A stretch of DNA of 64,000 bases from AP-15 sp963814865 (GCA_963814865.1 CAWFEN010000003.1:62001-126000); one strand, 5' to 3'; positions 16,026 through 26,500 are shown, counted from the first letter of the stretch. Notes: a model not told the origin generated them from the sequence alone. Program-made: numbers and translations.

Positions 16026-19000
16026 ATGCGCAGTATTGTAAATCACGGCCCGCGCTTCGCGGCGCTGCTTCTGTTTTTGCCCGCGCTCGTTTTCGTGGCC
16101 AGCTTGTTCTGGCATATCGGCCAGGCCCCGGCGCAGGTGCAGACCTATTCCTACATCGGCCCGGCTTTCAATGTTCCGTATTGCGAGAGCTTCATCCGGC
16201 ATTCCGCCCTGCATGCAACGGTGTCCGATCACCGGCATCCGTAACATTAACGGCGTACTGCCGGATTATTCGGAGGCTTTCGAAAGCCGATCAGTAACGT
16301 CATTGGTTCATAAGCTTAAACGGCGTCGGTAATTAGCCAGTATCGGCGATATTCCCTCTGTCAGCCGCTCAATATTTTCATTTTACCAACGGACAAATTA
16401 CATCCTGGCAGTTTCGCCGTTCAGGACGGGTCACACCTCCGTTTACCATCTGAAATAGAACAGACAATCCTTGAGGATGGGGCTGCACGACTAGATCAGT
16501 CACACGGGATCCATCGTCATAGCTGCGAGGTATTCACTTCCTCCACTTGGCATCTGGACCAATCCGAAGGCTCTCGGCTCGCCTGCAACCATTCCGGCGG
16601 ATGTCGGAACCGGCGAACCGATTGACCTCGGCAGCGGCAACGTTTTCGACCAGGTCACCGACTACGAAACAGCCGGGCAGAACAAACTCAGCCTGATCCG
16701 GTACTACAACAGCATGGCGACGCCGGACACCTATGCCACCAGCATGGGCAGAACTGGCGCACCAATTACGACCGCTATCTGCACATCATCAATCCTTCCG
16801 CCATTTACGGCGTCGAGGCGGAGCGCCCGGACGGGCAGGTCATTAATTTCACATCGAGTTCCGGCACCTACACGCCGGACAGCGACGTTGATATGAAGCT
16901 GACCGTTTCCGGCAGCACATGGACCCTGACCGACCAGAACGACACGGTTGAGACCTAAACGCGTCAGGCAGCGAGGCGACCCTCAATTCCATCAAACAGC
17001 GCAACGGCTACACGCAGGCGCTCACCTATTCGGGCGGGCAAATTGCTTTTGTGTCCGATTCCTACGCCCGGAAGCTGACCCTCGGCTATTCGTCGGGGTT
17101 GCTTTCGACCGTGTCCACGCCGGAATTCACAAGCGGCCTCACCTACGGCTATGTGGCCTACAGCAGCACCAACCGGCTCACCACCGTCACCTACGCCACC
17201 AGCCCCGCGACCCATCAGACTTACCTGTACGAGAACACCAGCTATCCCTTCGCCTTGACCGGGATCACCGACGAGAACGGCAACCGGTATGCGACATGGG
17301 GCTATGACGGGCCGGGCCGCGGCATTCTAAGCCAGCTTTCCGGCGCAGTGAATTACACCTCTGTCTATTACAACGACACGACCGGCAACCGCGTCGTCAA
17401 AGGCCCGCTTGGCATCGTCGAATACCTACAAATTCACGACCATGCAGGGCGTCCCGAAGGTCACTGAAATTGACCGCGCCGCGAATTCCCCCGTTGTCGC
17501 CGCGACCGAAACCATCCGCTATGACGCCAACGGCTACCGCAACAGCCTGACCGACTGGAACGGCAATAACACGTCTGGACGAACAACAGCCACGGCCTGC
17601 CGACCCGATCACATATGCCTCTGCGACGACGAACTCGCAGACGACGAATATTACCTATGACCTGTCATGGCCGCACCTGAAACACACGGTTTCAACGAAC
17701 GGGCTGAATGCGAATTTCACCTACGACAGCAGCGGCAACTACCTCACCGAAAAACTGACCGACACGACCAGCACGAGCCTGCCCTACTCCACCAACGGCC
17801 AGACGCGGACATGGACCTATACCTACAACCGCACCGGCGAGGTTCTGACCGCGCAGCTTCCCCGCACCGACGTCACGGCCAAAACCACCTACGGCTATGC
17901 GGGCGGGACCACGGGCGGCACGCTGATTTCCGTGACCGACGCGCTTTCCCACGTCACGAACGTCAAGACGGCGACGGCGGGCGGACGCCCCCTGAAGGTG
18001 AAGGACCCGAACAGCGTTCTCACGACCTGGGCCTAGAGCCAACATCCGCGAGTGGCCGACATCGAGCGTCATTGCCACCATCGGCCGGAAACCTCACCAC
18101 CAGCTTCGCCTATGACAGCGCCGGGAACCTCACCAAATCCACCCTGCCGGACGGCTCCTATCTCGCCTACGGCTACGACAACGCGCACCGCCCGACCTCG
18201 ATCACGAACATTCTGGGCGAAAGTCAGGGGATCACCTACGACAGCGCGGGCAACGTCACCCAGACCCTCTGGAAGAACGCCAGCAGCGTGACCAAGCGCC
18301 AGCACACCGCGACCTATGACGCCCTTGGCGAACGCCTCACCGATGTCGGCGGCATGAGCCAGAGCACGGCTTTCACCTACGACAAGAACGGCAACGTGCT
18401 GACGATCACCGACCCGCTTTCCCACGTCACCACGCAAACATTCGATCAATTAAACCGGCTCTCTACGCACAAGGACGCGGCGACAGAATCTTTCCAGCCT
18501 CAAATACGACAGCCACAGCCGCCTCGTGACCGTCACCGACCCGCGCGGCAATATCACGTCCTATGTCTATGACGGCTTTGGCGACACGATCCAGCAAAAC
18601 AGCCCGAACACCCTGAAAACCATTTTTTGGTACGACGCCGACGCCAACCTGACCGGCAAAAACGAAACGGGCATCAATTTTTCAAGCGCCACCTACGATG
18701 CACTGGACCGCCTGCTAACCCGCACCTACACCGGGGGATCAGCACCCTGAATGTCTCGATCAAATACGACAGCGCGCGCGCCGGCTACCACAACGCCATC
18801 GGGCGTATCGCCAGCCTGACCGATCAAGCGGGCAGCCTGTCCCGCTCCTATGACGAGCGCGGGAATATCATCACCACTCCCGCACCATCGCCAGCCAGCT
18901 TTAAACAACGCCTACACCTATGAGAGCGCCGGGCGGCTTTCATCCATCACCTACGCCTCTTCCGGCTGGAAAGTGGCCTACACCCGCGACAGCGCCGGGC

Positions 19001-20502
19001 AGATTACCGCCGTCACCACGACCCAGCCCGGCCACGGCGCGACCAACCTCGCCACGAGCGTCACGCATATGCCCTTCGGCCCGGTCGCCTGCCTCACATG
19101 GGGCAATGCCGTGACCGACGCCCGCACCTTCGATCTCGACTACCGGATGACGAGCTCAAGGACGAGGGAACCGGCAATATCCAGTATCTCTCATACGGTT
19201 ACGACGCGGACAACAACGTCCACACCGTCACGGATAACGTGACCCCGGCCAATAACCAGACCCTCACATGGGATGTGATTGACCGGCTGACCGGGGCGAC
19301 CGGCTCTTACACCGCCGAGAGCGTCACCTACGACAGCTCTTCCAACCGCAAGACTTACAGCGGCACGGGCATCACGCCCGGTATGCGAACACACGACCGG
19401 ATGAAAAAATGGGGATCGTCCGTCGTCACCTACGACTCGGCGGGCAACATGACCGGGTTCAGCACTCAAGCGTTCACCTACAGCAAGGCGAACCGGATGG
19501 CGACCGCCAACCCGTTCGGCACCAACACCGCCTACACCTATGACGCCTTCGGAAACCGCCTCAAGGTCAAGAGCGGCACAACTCCCTTTGCGGTGCAGAT
19601 ATACGATTTGGCGGGCCACCTCCTGACCGAAACCAGCAGCGCCGCCACCCCGGTCGAGACGGACTACGTCTACCTTGACGACATGCCGCTTGTCGGTCAT
19701 CAAGCCGTCAACCGCCGACTGTTTCCTGCGATCCACACCGACCGCATCGGGACGCCACAGGTGGCGACCAGTGCCACCAAAACAACCGTCTGGATTTGCA
19801 ACTACCAACCGTTCGGCTCCTGCACACCGACCGCGTCCGTCACCATGAATGACCGCTTCCCCGGCATGTACAACGATTTCACCGTCATGAACCATAACGG
19901 GTTCAGGGATTTTCACGTCGGCGGGGATTCGGTTTATCTCGAAGCCGATCCGCTTGGATTGAGGGCCGGGCTTTTCAGCAACGGGTATAATTACGCCAAC
20001 CAGAATCCGACGAAATACATTGATCCGAGCGGGCTTCAACTTGCTCCGATCCTCGTTGGGGGCTTTTTCGGGACACTTGTTTATTTCGAACACCCCTCTG
20101 CCGCGATATACGCCGGGGCCGCAGGATCAAGTCTATCCAGCCGTGCCGGATGCGCAGCACTTCTCCGATGCGCTGAACGCGGCAACGCTTGTAGGCTCTG
20201 TGGGAGCCACAGCTGAGGCTGGAGCGGAGTCATGCACTACCGCGCAAGGGGCAAATGTCGCTTCTCGCGCGTTGACTGAAACAGACCTTGGGCTTGCACC
20301 GGGAACGCTTCGACAATTGGAGGGCACATTTTCAGTAACAAATGGAGTGGCCACGGCGCAAATTGACATGATCGAAGGGCAGGTCACAAACCCATTTAGC
20401 GTTATCGACACACTATCTGCGATCGCGCGGGCCAATGGGGCGGAAACATAAATATTCAAGGAACACTTGCAAATGACCGCCTTTAAACATTCTAAATTTA
20501 CG
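16026..20502 (+). pseudogene. Rhs-repeat polymorphic toxin gene, heavily frameshifted
   Basis: A signal-like N-terminus (FAALLLFLPALVFVASLFWHI) is followed by fragments in changing frames. These include EPIDLGSGNVFDQVTDY (16.6 kb), NWRTNYDRYLHI, many YD repeats of the type TYDSAGN and TYDALGERLT (17-19.6 kb), and the core end GYNYANQNPTKYIDPSGLQ (about 20 kb). A variable C-terminal module follows, ending INIQGTLANDRL in yet another frame. At least one in-frame stop (near 16957) and many one-base shifts are needed. Rhs proteins form a beta shell that releases a C-terminal toxin. This copy looks inactivated over its whole length, and the toxin type cannot be named. Confidence 0.88.
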
Positions 20503-20570
20503 ATATGGAGCGACTTCTCAAGGTTCCTTAGAGACTATCTCTATACCGCTTACGTCCGGAGGGCCGTGAT

Positions 20571-20975
20571 ATGATTGGCGCAGCTTCCCTTGCTCATCGA
20601 ACTCTAAAGCATTTTTCCAGATACCGAGATTTGTCCGAAGGACAGGAACCGCTTACTTCATTGCCGCTTAACGCCTCTGAACGCCCTCTAGGTATATATA
20701 GAAACGAGCCGGATGATATAACAGATGCGGTCCTTTTCACCACAGAGGGTCTTTACGTGAATCGAAACGGCTCTTGGGTGCAATTGCTTTATCGCGATAT
20801 TGATCGCACGTTGTTTCCAAACTGCAAAAGCGAAGTGAAGGGCCTCAAAATTTTGCGACGGGATGGCAGCGAGTTCTGGCTGCCTGTTAGGGGTTCAAAG
20901 GATGGCCGATTTTACGATGCATTTGAGGTTTTGCGCTTCCTCGATAGGGTTCAGGACGATCTCTTGAAGGGATAG
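20571..20975 (+). CDS. Probable immunity protein or small cytosolic protein downstream of the Rhs gene
   Basis: This 134-residue protein is without signal or membrane segments. It alternates strands and helices (AVLFTTEGLYVNRNGSW, QLLYRDIDRTLF, FWLPVRGSKDGRFYDAFEVLRFL). Its place directly after the Rhs C-terminal module, its size and its lower GC content fit a cognate immunity protein. That assignment rests on context only, as I do not recognise a named Imm family. The ATG is preceded by GGAGGG. It is intact while the neighbouring toxin gene is broken, as expected if immunity is retained. Confidence 0.65.
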   Translation: MIGAASLAHRTLKHFSRYRDLSEGQEPLTSLPLNASERPLGIYRNEPDDITDAVLFTTEGLYVNRNGSWVQLLYRDIDRTLFPNCKSEVKGLKILRRDGSEFWLPVRGSKDGRFYDAFEVLRFLDRVQDDLLKG

Positions 20976-20985
20976 GGCGAGAACA

Positions 20986-21150
20986 ATGGCAAACGATCAA
21001 GAACAGAACCGCATTTCTAGCGACGAATTAGCTGCACTTATTGTTGATGCACTGGTTGGTGCGAAACTCGTGGTGAAGGAGAATTTCGAAAAAGCCGTTG
21101 CAATCGCTAGAGAAGAAATTGATGTACGAAAAGCAGCCGGTGATTATTGA
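20986..21150 (+). CDS. Small helical protein, copy 1 of a tandem pair
   Basis: The 54-residue reading frame starts MANDQEQNRISSDELAALIV and continues with an amphipathic helix ending REEIDVRKA. Its ATG lies 10 bp after the preceding gene and has GGGCGAG upstream. The adjoining sequence at 21150 repeats the start (EQNRISSEGLALLII), so this is the intact copy of a duplication. The family is unknown. It is probably part of the Rhs immunity or orphan-module cassette. Confidence 0.55.
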   Translation: MANDQEQNRISSDELAALIVDALVGAKLVVKENFEKAVAIAREEIDVRKAAGDY

Positions 21151-21402
21151 TGCACGAACAGAACCGCATTTCTAGTGAAGGCTTAGCTCTCCTTATTATC
21201 GATGACATTGATAGAACTCCAGAAGATCGTGAAAAACGAAGACCTTCAAAAGGCTATTGAAATTACAGTCGTTGCTCCATCACAGGCGAATCCAATATTT
21301 GCCATCAACCCTCCACAGCAGCCATCTATTGCTCCACCATCGAACTCAATTGCTCCATCATCGAACAACTCGATACCTTGTCAGGTAGAGCAAGCGCAAT
21401 GA
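21150..21402 (+). pseudogene. Frameshifted second copy of the tandem small gene
   Basis: An ATG overlapping the previous stop begins MHEQNRISSEGLALLIIDD, close to copy 1, but the frame ends early. The expected continuation (LIELQKIVKNEDLQKAIEIT, matching the helix of copy 1) is in a second frame. That frame extends into a proline/serine-rich tail with the repeated motif IAPPSNSIAPSSN, ending at 21402. One frame change near 21205 would unite the halves. Confidence 0.5.
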
Positions 21403-21699
21403 ACTGGCAGGAATACATAGAGAGTTTGAAAAAGAATCCAAACTTACGATTTTCAGGATCATTATTTTAGCAGTCGCAGGCTGAGGAGTGCGTTTATTTG
21501 TCTATCACTGCTTTTAGCTTACGACACAGTCTATCTAAATTACCCAAAAACACCCGATCCTGAAACTCACCGGATTGTCGCATACGCCTTTAAGAACACC
21601 GTCCGATATGTAACCAAAGAGCAAATGAAAACAATTCGTTGGCTCGACTGGACACTTATAGTTTTAGCGGTGTTCATTGCCGTTAATCTTCTCATCTAA
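21399..21699 (+). pseudogene. Fragmented small membrane protein
   Basis: An ATG overlapping the previous stop gives a 23-codon frame (MNWQEYIESLKKNPNLRF). After stops, a different frame reads YDTVYLNYPKTPDPETHRIV and ends with a hydrophobic helix (WTLIVLAVFIAVNLLI). Together they resemble a small cytosolic-plus-membrane protein broken by at least one frame change. The family is unknown. The AT-rich composition matches the rest of the 20.5-22.4 kb cassette. Confidence 0.4.
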
Positions 21700-21866
21700 A
21701 TCAAAGGTGCTCCGTCCAAAAAGCATCAGAGAGTCAATCCAATGAAACAATGATCCGATAAATACAAAGGATATCCAGGCCGGATTTGACGCTATTTCCA
21801 ATGGTGGAACGTTAGGCACTGTAGATTACAACCCTCCACCCTTAAGCGAGCCCTGTAAACAATAGT

Positions 21867-22404
21867 ATGAAGTTTAAGCCTGTATCTAAATTGTTAAAAG
21901 TGGCCTTGGGTGTTGTGGTGGTGTGTTGCGTTCTCTTCTGCGCCATCGCGGCGCTACTCGTTTGGATGGTCGAATCCTACCGTCTAACGGCCCCCGCGGA
22001 TCAAAAACTGATGGCGATATTTCAGAATCATCGCGCGGCGTTGGAAGAACTGCGCCAGATGGCAATCGAGAAGAGATTCTCAGATCGGCCATTCGACCCC
22101 GATTTAGATAGAAAACTTCCGGTAGTCCGGCAACAAAAGTATGACCGTCTCTCTCAAAATTCACCCGGTCTCGGTATGGGAGCAGGTGGTACCGATCACG
22201 TGGTAAGGTTCAACTTCGGGGGCGGAGCAGTGCATTCCCAAATAGCTCCTGAGTGGAGTAAAGGAATAAATATAGTTCCCGGCGACTATGGGATATGGAT
22301 GGGAACTTGTGTCCAACTTGGATAAGCCGGTCGCACTGCCATACGGAGTGTATGTGCGAGAAATCGAGCCGCACTGGTTTATATTCTATGACTACATGGA
22401 TTGA
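21867..22404 (+). pseudogene. Membrane-anchored protein of the Rhs cassette, frameshifted at its 3' end
   Basis: The N-terminus has a strong membrane helix (VALGVVVVCCVLFCAIAALLVWMV) and then a soluble domain (NHRAALEELRQM, HVVRFNFGGG). The first frame stops at 22325. The natural ending, LDKPVALPYGVYVREIEPHW to FIFYDYMD, is in another frame up to 22404, so one frame change near 22305-22310 breaks it. Small membrane-anchored proteins after Rhs toxins are often immunity proteins; here that is inferred from the location only. Confidence 0.6.
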
Positions 22405-22559
22405 GAAACGGGGCGCGTCAGGGCTTCGCCCATGACCGGGCTTTACTCGCCCGCCTTCGCCAGGGCTTCGGCGCGGCTCCCCGAGCCGCCAAGAGGCTGT
22501 CTCGGCCATCCGGTCACAATCCCTCGCGCAGGACCGACCGGCAGCGCCAGATCACCACA

Positions 22560-23123
22560 TCAGCGCCGCGTCGGCCCGTTCATCCCGAGAATCTCCGGGG
22601 CGTGAAGGGCCAACTGCACGGCGTATTCCCCGATATAGTCGATATGCGAATACCCCATCCATTCAGCCATGCGGATCATGATGATGCGTTGACGGATCGC
22701 CTCCACAAGAAAGCCGGTGCCGGATTCCCTTGGGAACGGCGTGCGGTCCTCCGGCAATGCCAGCCTCGGCAATGACTCCCGGCTTACCTTTTCATGAACC
22801 GTTTTCTTGCTTTGCGGCCAAACCCGCTCACCGGTCTGTAAACCGGATTGAGCGCGGCGGAGGTCATGCACCTGATCGAGCAGGGCGATGAAGAAGTCGG
22901 GGACGGGAACGGCCCGGTCATAGGCATAGACGCCACGTATCGGGCGCTGAAAGAGAATGGCCCTGCCGGAGAAATCGATTTGCACCGCCATGTGTATTTG
23001 AGGGCTTGCATGGAAATTGCAGGCCGGTGTAGTGCAGCAGGCTGCAAAACGTCTGCGTCGTGTCTGGCGCAGTCTGGCCTTGGAGCTCACTCGCTTGTTA
23101 TGCATCTCATCGAGAAGCTCCAT
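22560..23123 (-). CDS. Hypothetical protein, low confidence
   Basis: The open frame is 187 residues. The C-terminal part looks protein-like (VPDFFIALLDQVHDLRRAQ, then EAIRQRIIMIRMAEWMGYSHIDYIGEYAVQLAL), while the first 40 residues look like random arginine-rich translation. The true start may be an internal ATG near residue 45 (MAVQIDFSG). No family is recognised. It may be a remnant, since the flanking sequence is non-coding. Confidence 0.35.
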   Translation of the reverse strand: MELLDEMHNKRVSSKARLRQTRRRRFAACCTTPACNFHASPQIHMAVQIDFSGRAILFQRPIRGVYAYDRAVPVPDFFIALLDQVHDLRRAQSGLQTGERVWPQSKKTVHEKVSRESLPRLALPEDRTPFPRESGTGFLVEAIRQRIIMIRMAEWMGYSHIDYIGEYAVQLALHAPEILGMNGPTRR

Positions 23124-23248
23124 AAAACAAGGCAGAACCGGCCCGGCTTTACCGATTTTCCGAGCCTGGAGAGACCGGAAGGTTTCCTGGGATAGCCGCG
23201 GGATACCCTCGAAAATCAGCTCCTGTTCTCAGCTCAGTGACGCTCCAA

Positions 23249-24265
23249 TCACGCTTTCCGGCGCCGGCGCGGCATGGCCGTCACGGTCGCAGCCGTCGCT
23301 GTCTCCTTTTTCTTTCCGGATACCGGCAGCAACAGGTTGGTTTGCCGGCGATCGGCGGCGGCTTTGCGTTTTGGCTTCGCCGCGGCGCCGGATTCCTGTG
23401 CCAGGCTGCGCTTGAGCGCGCTCATCAAATCGAGCACCGGCGCCGGCGGAGAGATCTGCTTGGGTGTGACCGGCAGGCCCTTCATCTTCGCCTCGATCAG
23501 CTCGCGCAGCGCTTCCTGATAACGATCCCGGAAGGTAGCGGGGTCGAAATGGCCGCTGCGGCGTTTGATGATCGTCTCGGCGATCGCCACCATGTCGGCA
23601 TCGATATCCGTGTCAGCCTTGGCGAATGCGGCCGCTCTGACCTCCTCTGACGCCCGCAAGGTGATCGGCACCATGCCGGCGTCGCGCGGCTCGACCATGA
23701 CCAGCCGCTCGCGCCGGCTCAGGGTAACCCGGCCGATGCCGACGGCGCCGGCTTCCGCCATCGCCGCCCCGATCACGCGGAAGGTCTCAACCGCGATCGG
23801 ACCGTCCGGATAGACGTAATAGGGGGTGCTGAAATAAACCGGATCGACCTCGGCGCGCGGCACGAAGGTTTCGAGGTCGATGATCTTCGAGCTTTCGACA
23901 TCCAGCGCCTTGAGCTCCTCGGCCGTGAAAGTGACGAACTGGCCGCGCTCGTATTCGTAGCCTTTCACGACCTCATCGCGCTCGATCTCCTCGCCGGTGT
24001 GCGGGTCGTGCGGGAGGAGGGCGATGCGAGCAGGCGCCGGCGGTTCCGGCCGTGCGTCGCCGCGAATATCGTCGTCGTACGAGCGGCCGGCGTCCTGGTA
24101 GGGCTGCTCCTCCTCTTCGACGTCCTCGCTTAAGGCGCGCGCGGCTTTCGGTTGCCAGACCTGGTGCAGCCGAATGGACTTCGTCCGTGTTGTCGCGGGC
24201 GACAGGTAGATCGGACAGGAAACCAGCGAGAGGCGCAAAAAGCCTTTCCAGCTCGCCCGGGGCAT
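23249..24265 (-). CDS. ku: Ku family DNA end-binding protein
   Basis: This 338-residue protein has the bacterial Ku core. MPRASWKGFLRLSLVSCPIYL opens the beta barrel, followed by GEEIERDEVVKGYEYERGQFV, EVDPVYFSTPYYVYPDG and GIGRVTLSRRERLVM. A C-terminal lysine/arginine-rich extension (about 290-338) would help DNA binding. Ku dimers encircle broken DNA ends and recruit LigD for non-homologous end joining. GGAGG precedes the ATG. No ligD is in the window; in many Alphaproteobacteria it lies elsewhere. An acidic insert near residues 45-70 (EDVEEEEQPYQDAG) makes it longer than most homologues. Confidence 0.95.
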   Translation of the reverse strand: MPRASWKGFLRLSLVSCPIYLSPATTRTKSIRLHQVWQPKAARALSEDVEEEEQPYQDAGRSYDDDIRGDARPEPPAPARIALLPHDPHTGEEIERDEVVKGYEYERGQFVTFTAEELKALDVESSKIIDLETFVPRAEVDPVYFSTPYYVYPDGPIAVETFRVIGAAMAEAGAVGIGRVTLSRRERLVMVEPRDAGMVPITLRASEEVRAAAFAKADTDIDADMVAIAETIIKRRSGHFDPATFRDRYQEALRELIEAKMKGLPVTPKQISPPAPVLDLMSALKRSLAQESGAAAKPKRKAAADRRQTNLLLPVSGKKKETATAATVTAMPRRRRKA

Positions 24266-24370
24266 AGCAACACCTCCGCGCCGTGGTGACGTGCCTGGTC
24301 AACATTCGCCGTTACCGGTCGATCCGGCAAGCGGCACCGGGCAACGACGCTCTCATGGCCGGGGAGGGGA

Positions 24371-24397
24371 GAAACGGGGGCTTTAAGTCCCCGTTTC
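24371..24397. other. Strong hairpin between ku and the cold-shock gene
   Basis: GAAACGGGG pairs perfectly with CCCCGTTTC around a nine-base loop. It lies in the 285-bp gap upstream of both divergent genes. There is no T run on either side, so a leader structure or protein-binding dyad is as likely as a terminator. Confidence 0.4.
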
Positions 24398-24550
24398 GCA
24401 AGCCGCTTACCGCGGCGTAAACCCGTTGTTCCGGGCGATCGCCAGCGCCCGACAAACCGTAAAAAAAAACAGGACACAGCGCGGCTATGGTTGACGATCA
24501 TTCCGCCTCATTTCAGAGTGCGAGCATTCCGCTCGGCCCCAGGAACTCAA

Positions 24551-25174
24551 GTGAGTAGCAGAGACAGAGATTTTCGTCCGCCCCGCCACCGCGGCTTCGA
24601 CGACGATAACTTTGAAGCACCCCGGCGCAGTTTCGGGTCTGCACCGCAATTTGGCGGCCAGAGGTTTGACCCGCCCTCCGGTCCCCCGGTCCAGGCCGTC
24701 GTCAAATGGTACAATCCCGACAAGGGATTCGGTTTCGTCGAGCTTGCCGATGGGTCCGGCGATGCCTTTCTGCATGTGAGTGTTGTCGGGCGCAGCGGCC
24801 ACGATACCGTGCCGCCGGGCGCGACACTCGAGGTTCGCGCCGGTCCCGGTCCCAAAGGGCCACAGGTAACCGAAATCCTGAGCGTCGACAGCAGCACCGC
24901 GCAGCAAGAGCCGCTCAGACGTGCACGACCGGAGCGACCTGTGTATCCGCCCACCGACCAAGCCGCCGTCGAGGAGTCCGGCACGGTCAAGTGGTACAAC
25001 GCGATGAAGGGGTTTGGCTTTATCGCCTCAGATCGGGGCGGCAAGGATATCTTTGTGCATGCTTCGGCGCTGGAGCGCGCGGGGATCACGGGCCTGACGG
25101 AGGGCCAGCGAGTCGCCGTCGACGTAATCGACGGCAGGAAGGGTCCAGAGGCGGCCGGTTTACGTCTGATCTAA
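24551..25174 (+). CDS. Double cold-shock-domain protein
   Basis: This 207-residue protein has two cold-shock domains. The first is at about 47-113 (VVKWYNPDKGFGFVEL, then DAFLHVSVV) and the second at about 140-207 (GTVKWYNAMKGFGFIA, then DIFVHASALERAGI), joined by a proline-rich linker. Each has the RNP1-like KGFGF and RNP2-like FLHV or FVHA motifs that bind single-stranded RNA or DNA. The N-terminus is arginine-rich (RDRDFRPPRHRGFDDDNF), as in alphaproteobacterial CspA-type double-domain proteins. The GTG at 24551 is preferred because of AGGA upstream and homology of the MSSRDRDF-type start. Confidence 0.92.
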   Translation: MSSRDRDFRPPRHRGFDDDNFEAPRRSFGSAPQFGGQRFDPPSGPPVQAVVKWYNPDKGFGFVELADGSGDAFLHVSVVGRSGHDTVPPGATLEVRAGPGPKGPQVTEILSVDSSTAQQEPLRRARPERPVYPPTDQAAVEESGTVKWYNAMKGFGFIASDRGGKDIFVHASALERAGITGLTEGQRVAVDVIDGRKGPEAAGLRLI

Positions 25175-25411
25175 AGCGGTAGAATTCTCTTTCCCGGAAC
25201 CCCACCAGCGCACGTTCTCGTAATACGCCCCTAACGTCCCTAAATCCTGTCTAAGGGCGAAACGCTTCCGCCTGCTTACGAGAAGGCCTCACTGTCGCGC
25301 TAGGGAGGCGAGCGCTCCGACGCAGGGCTGACGGAAGTATCGGCTATTGCCGCTCGGGCGGTTCCCGTCAGCGAAGGCCAGTGCGACAGAATTTTCCAGT
25401 GAGGCGTCAAC

Positions 25412-25642
25412 ATGTCCGGTACACAGCGATTGCCAGGCGGTGAGCGGCGCAAGGCAAGTCAACGGCACTCTCGGCCCGCGGCACCTTCGCAACCCCTGAT
25501 TAGCCGCCTTTGGCATCCTGGGGACCGCGTGCGCTGGCGGGACCGCATCGGTGTTTTCCGTCGCGATGTTGGTGACAGTGAACACGCCGAAATCGTGATC
25601 GCAGATCGAACCTACCGAGTGCGTCTCGAGGACCTTGCCTGA
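25412..25642 (+). CDS. Small conserved-type hypothetical protein
   Basis: This 76-residue basic protein has a disordered N-terminus and a compact beta-rich C-terminal half (WHPGDRVRWRDRIGVFRR, then EIVIADRTYRVRLEDL) resembling an SH3-like small barrel. GTGAGGCG precedes the ATG. The C-terminal pattern is protein-like and unlike the shadow frames around it. Function and family name are unknown to me. Confidence 0.6.
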   Translation: MSGTQRLPGGERRKASQRHSRPAAPSQPLISRLWHPGDRVRWRDRIGVFRRDVGDSEHAEIVIADRTYRVRLEDLA

Positions 25643-25870
25643 GGGCTTAGAGGGAGGGTAGACGCCCCGCGGCGGCGGGAGCCGTAGCCGGGACCATCCG
25701 GCATCTGTCCCTCAAAAACTGTCCGCAGGCCTGCTACGCGTCTTCGTAAAACCCCCCGGCGGTACTATCCAGGGGCGGGTCAGCCGCCCATATGCGAAAT
25801 GTCGGGTAGAATTCGCTATCGGTTGGCTGGCATTCGCCTCGCCAAACCCCGTCACCTGGAGGATGCGCTC

Positions 25871-26500
25871 ATGTTGTACGAAGTCCGTACTTATACCTTG
25901 CGCCCCGGAACCACTGCCGAATTCGAAGAACGCTTTGCCAAGCGGCTGCCGCTGCGGGAGAAACACTCCAAATTGGGGGCCTTCTGGCACACCGAATTCG
26001 GACCGCTCAATCAGGTCATCCACGTCTATGCCTACGATGACCTGGGACACCGTACGAGGGTGCGCACGGCGATGGCGCAAGACACCGCTATGCAGCAGCT
26101 CCCCGGCGGCGGGGACCTGATCGTGGCGCAGGAAGCCGAGATCATGAATCCGGCGCCGTTCATGCGCGCCCTGGGCAGCCGGGATTACGGCACCGGGAAC
26201 GTGTATGAGATGCGCACCTACACCTACGCCCCGGGCGACATCCCGAAGGTGCTGGACGGGTGGGCCAACGCCATCGAGGCGCGCGAGAAGTTCTCCCCGC
26301 TGGCGGCCTGCTGGACGAGCGAACTCGGCGGGCTCAACAAGTTCGTCCACACCTGGGTGTACAAGGATTTGGGCGAGCGCGCGCGCGTCCGCGACGAATC
26401 CCGGCGGCCCGGGACGGGGTGGCCGGCGCAGTCCGGGGTGCGGCCGGTCCGGCAGACAAACAAGCTGCTGATCCCGGCGGCCTTCTCACCCGTGCGGTAG
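25871..26500 (+). CDS. NIPSNAP family protein
   Basis: This 209-residue protein has two ferredoxin-like repeats typical of NIPSNAP proteins. The first starts MLYEVRTYTLRPGTTAEFEERF with the GAFWHTEFGPLNQVIHVYAY motif. The second starts VYEMRTYTYAPGDIPKVLDGW with the motif TSELGGLNKFVHTWVYKDL. The end NKLLIPAAFSP is also typical. The family is of unclear biochemical function, and bacterial members occur in catabolic settings. CTGGAGG precedes the ATG at 25871, which is better than a longer upstream frame. Confidence 0.92.
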   Translation: MLYEVRTYTLRPGTTAEFEERFAKRLPLREKHSKLGAFWHTEFGPLNQVIHVYAYDDLGHRTRVRTAMAQDTAMQQLPGGGDLIVAQEAEIMNPAPFMRALGSRDYGTGNVYEMRTYTYAPGDIPKVLDGWANAIEAREKFSPLAACWTSELGGLNKFVHTWVYKDLGERARVRDESRRPGTGWPAQSGVRPVRQTNKLLIPAAFSPVR

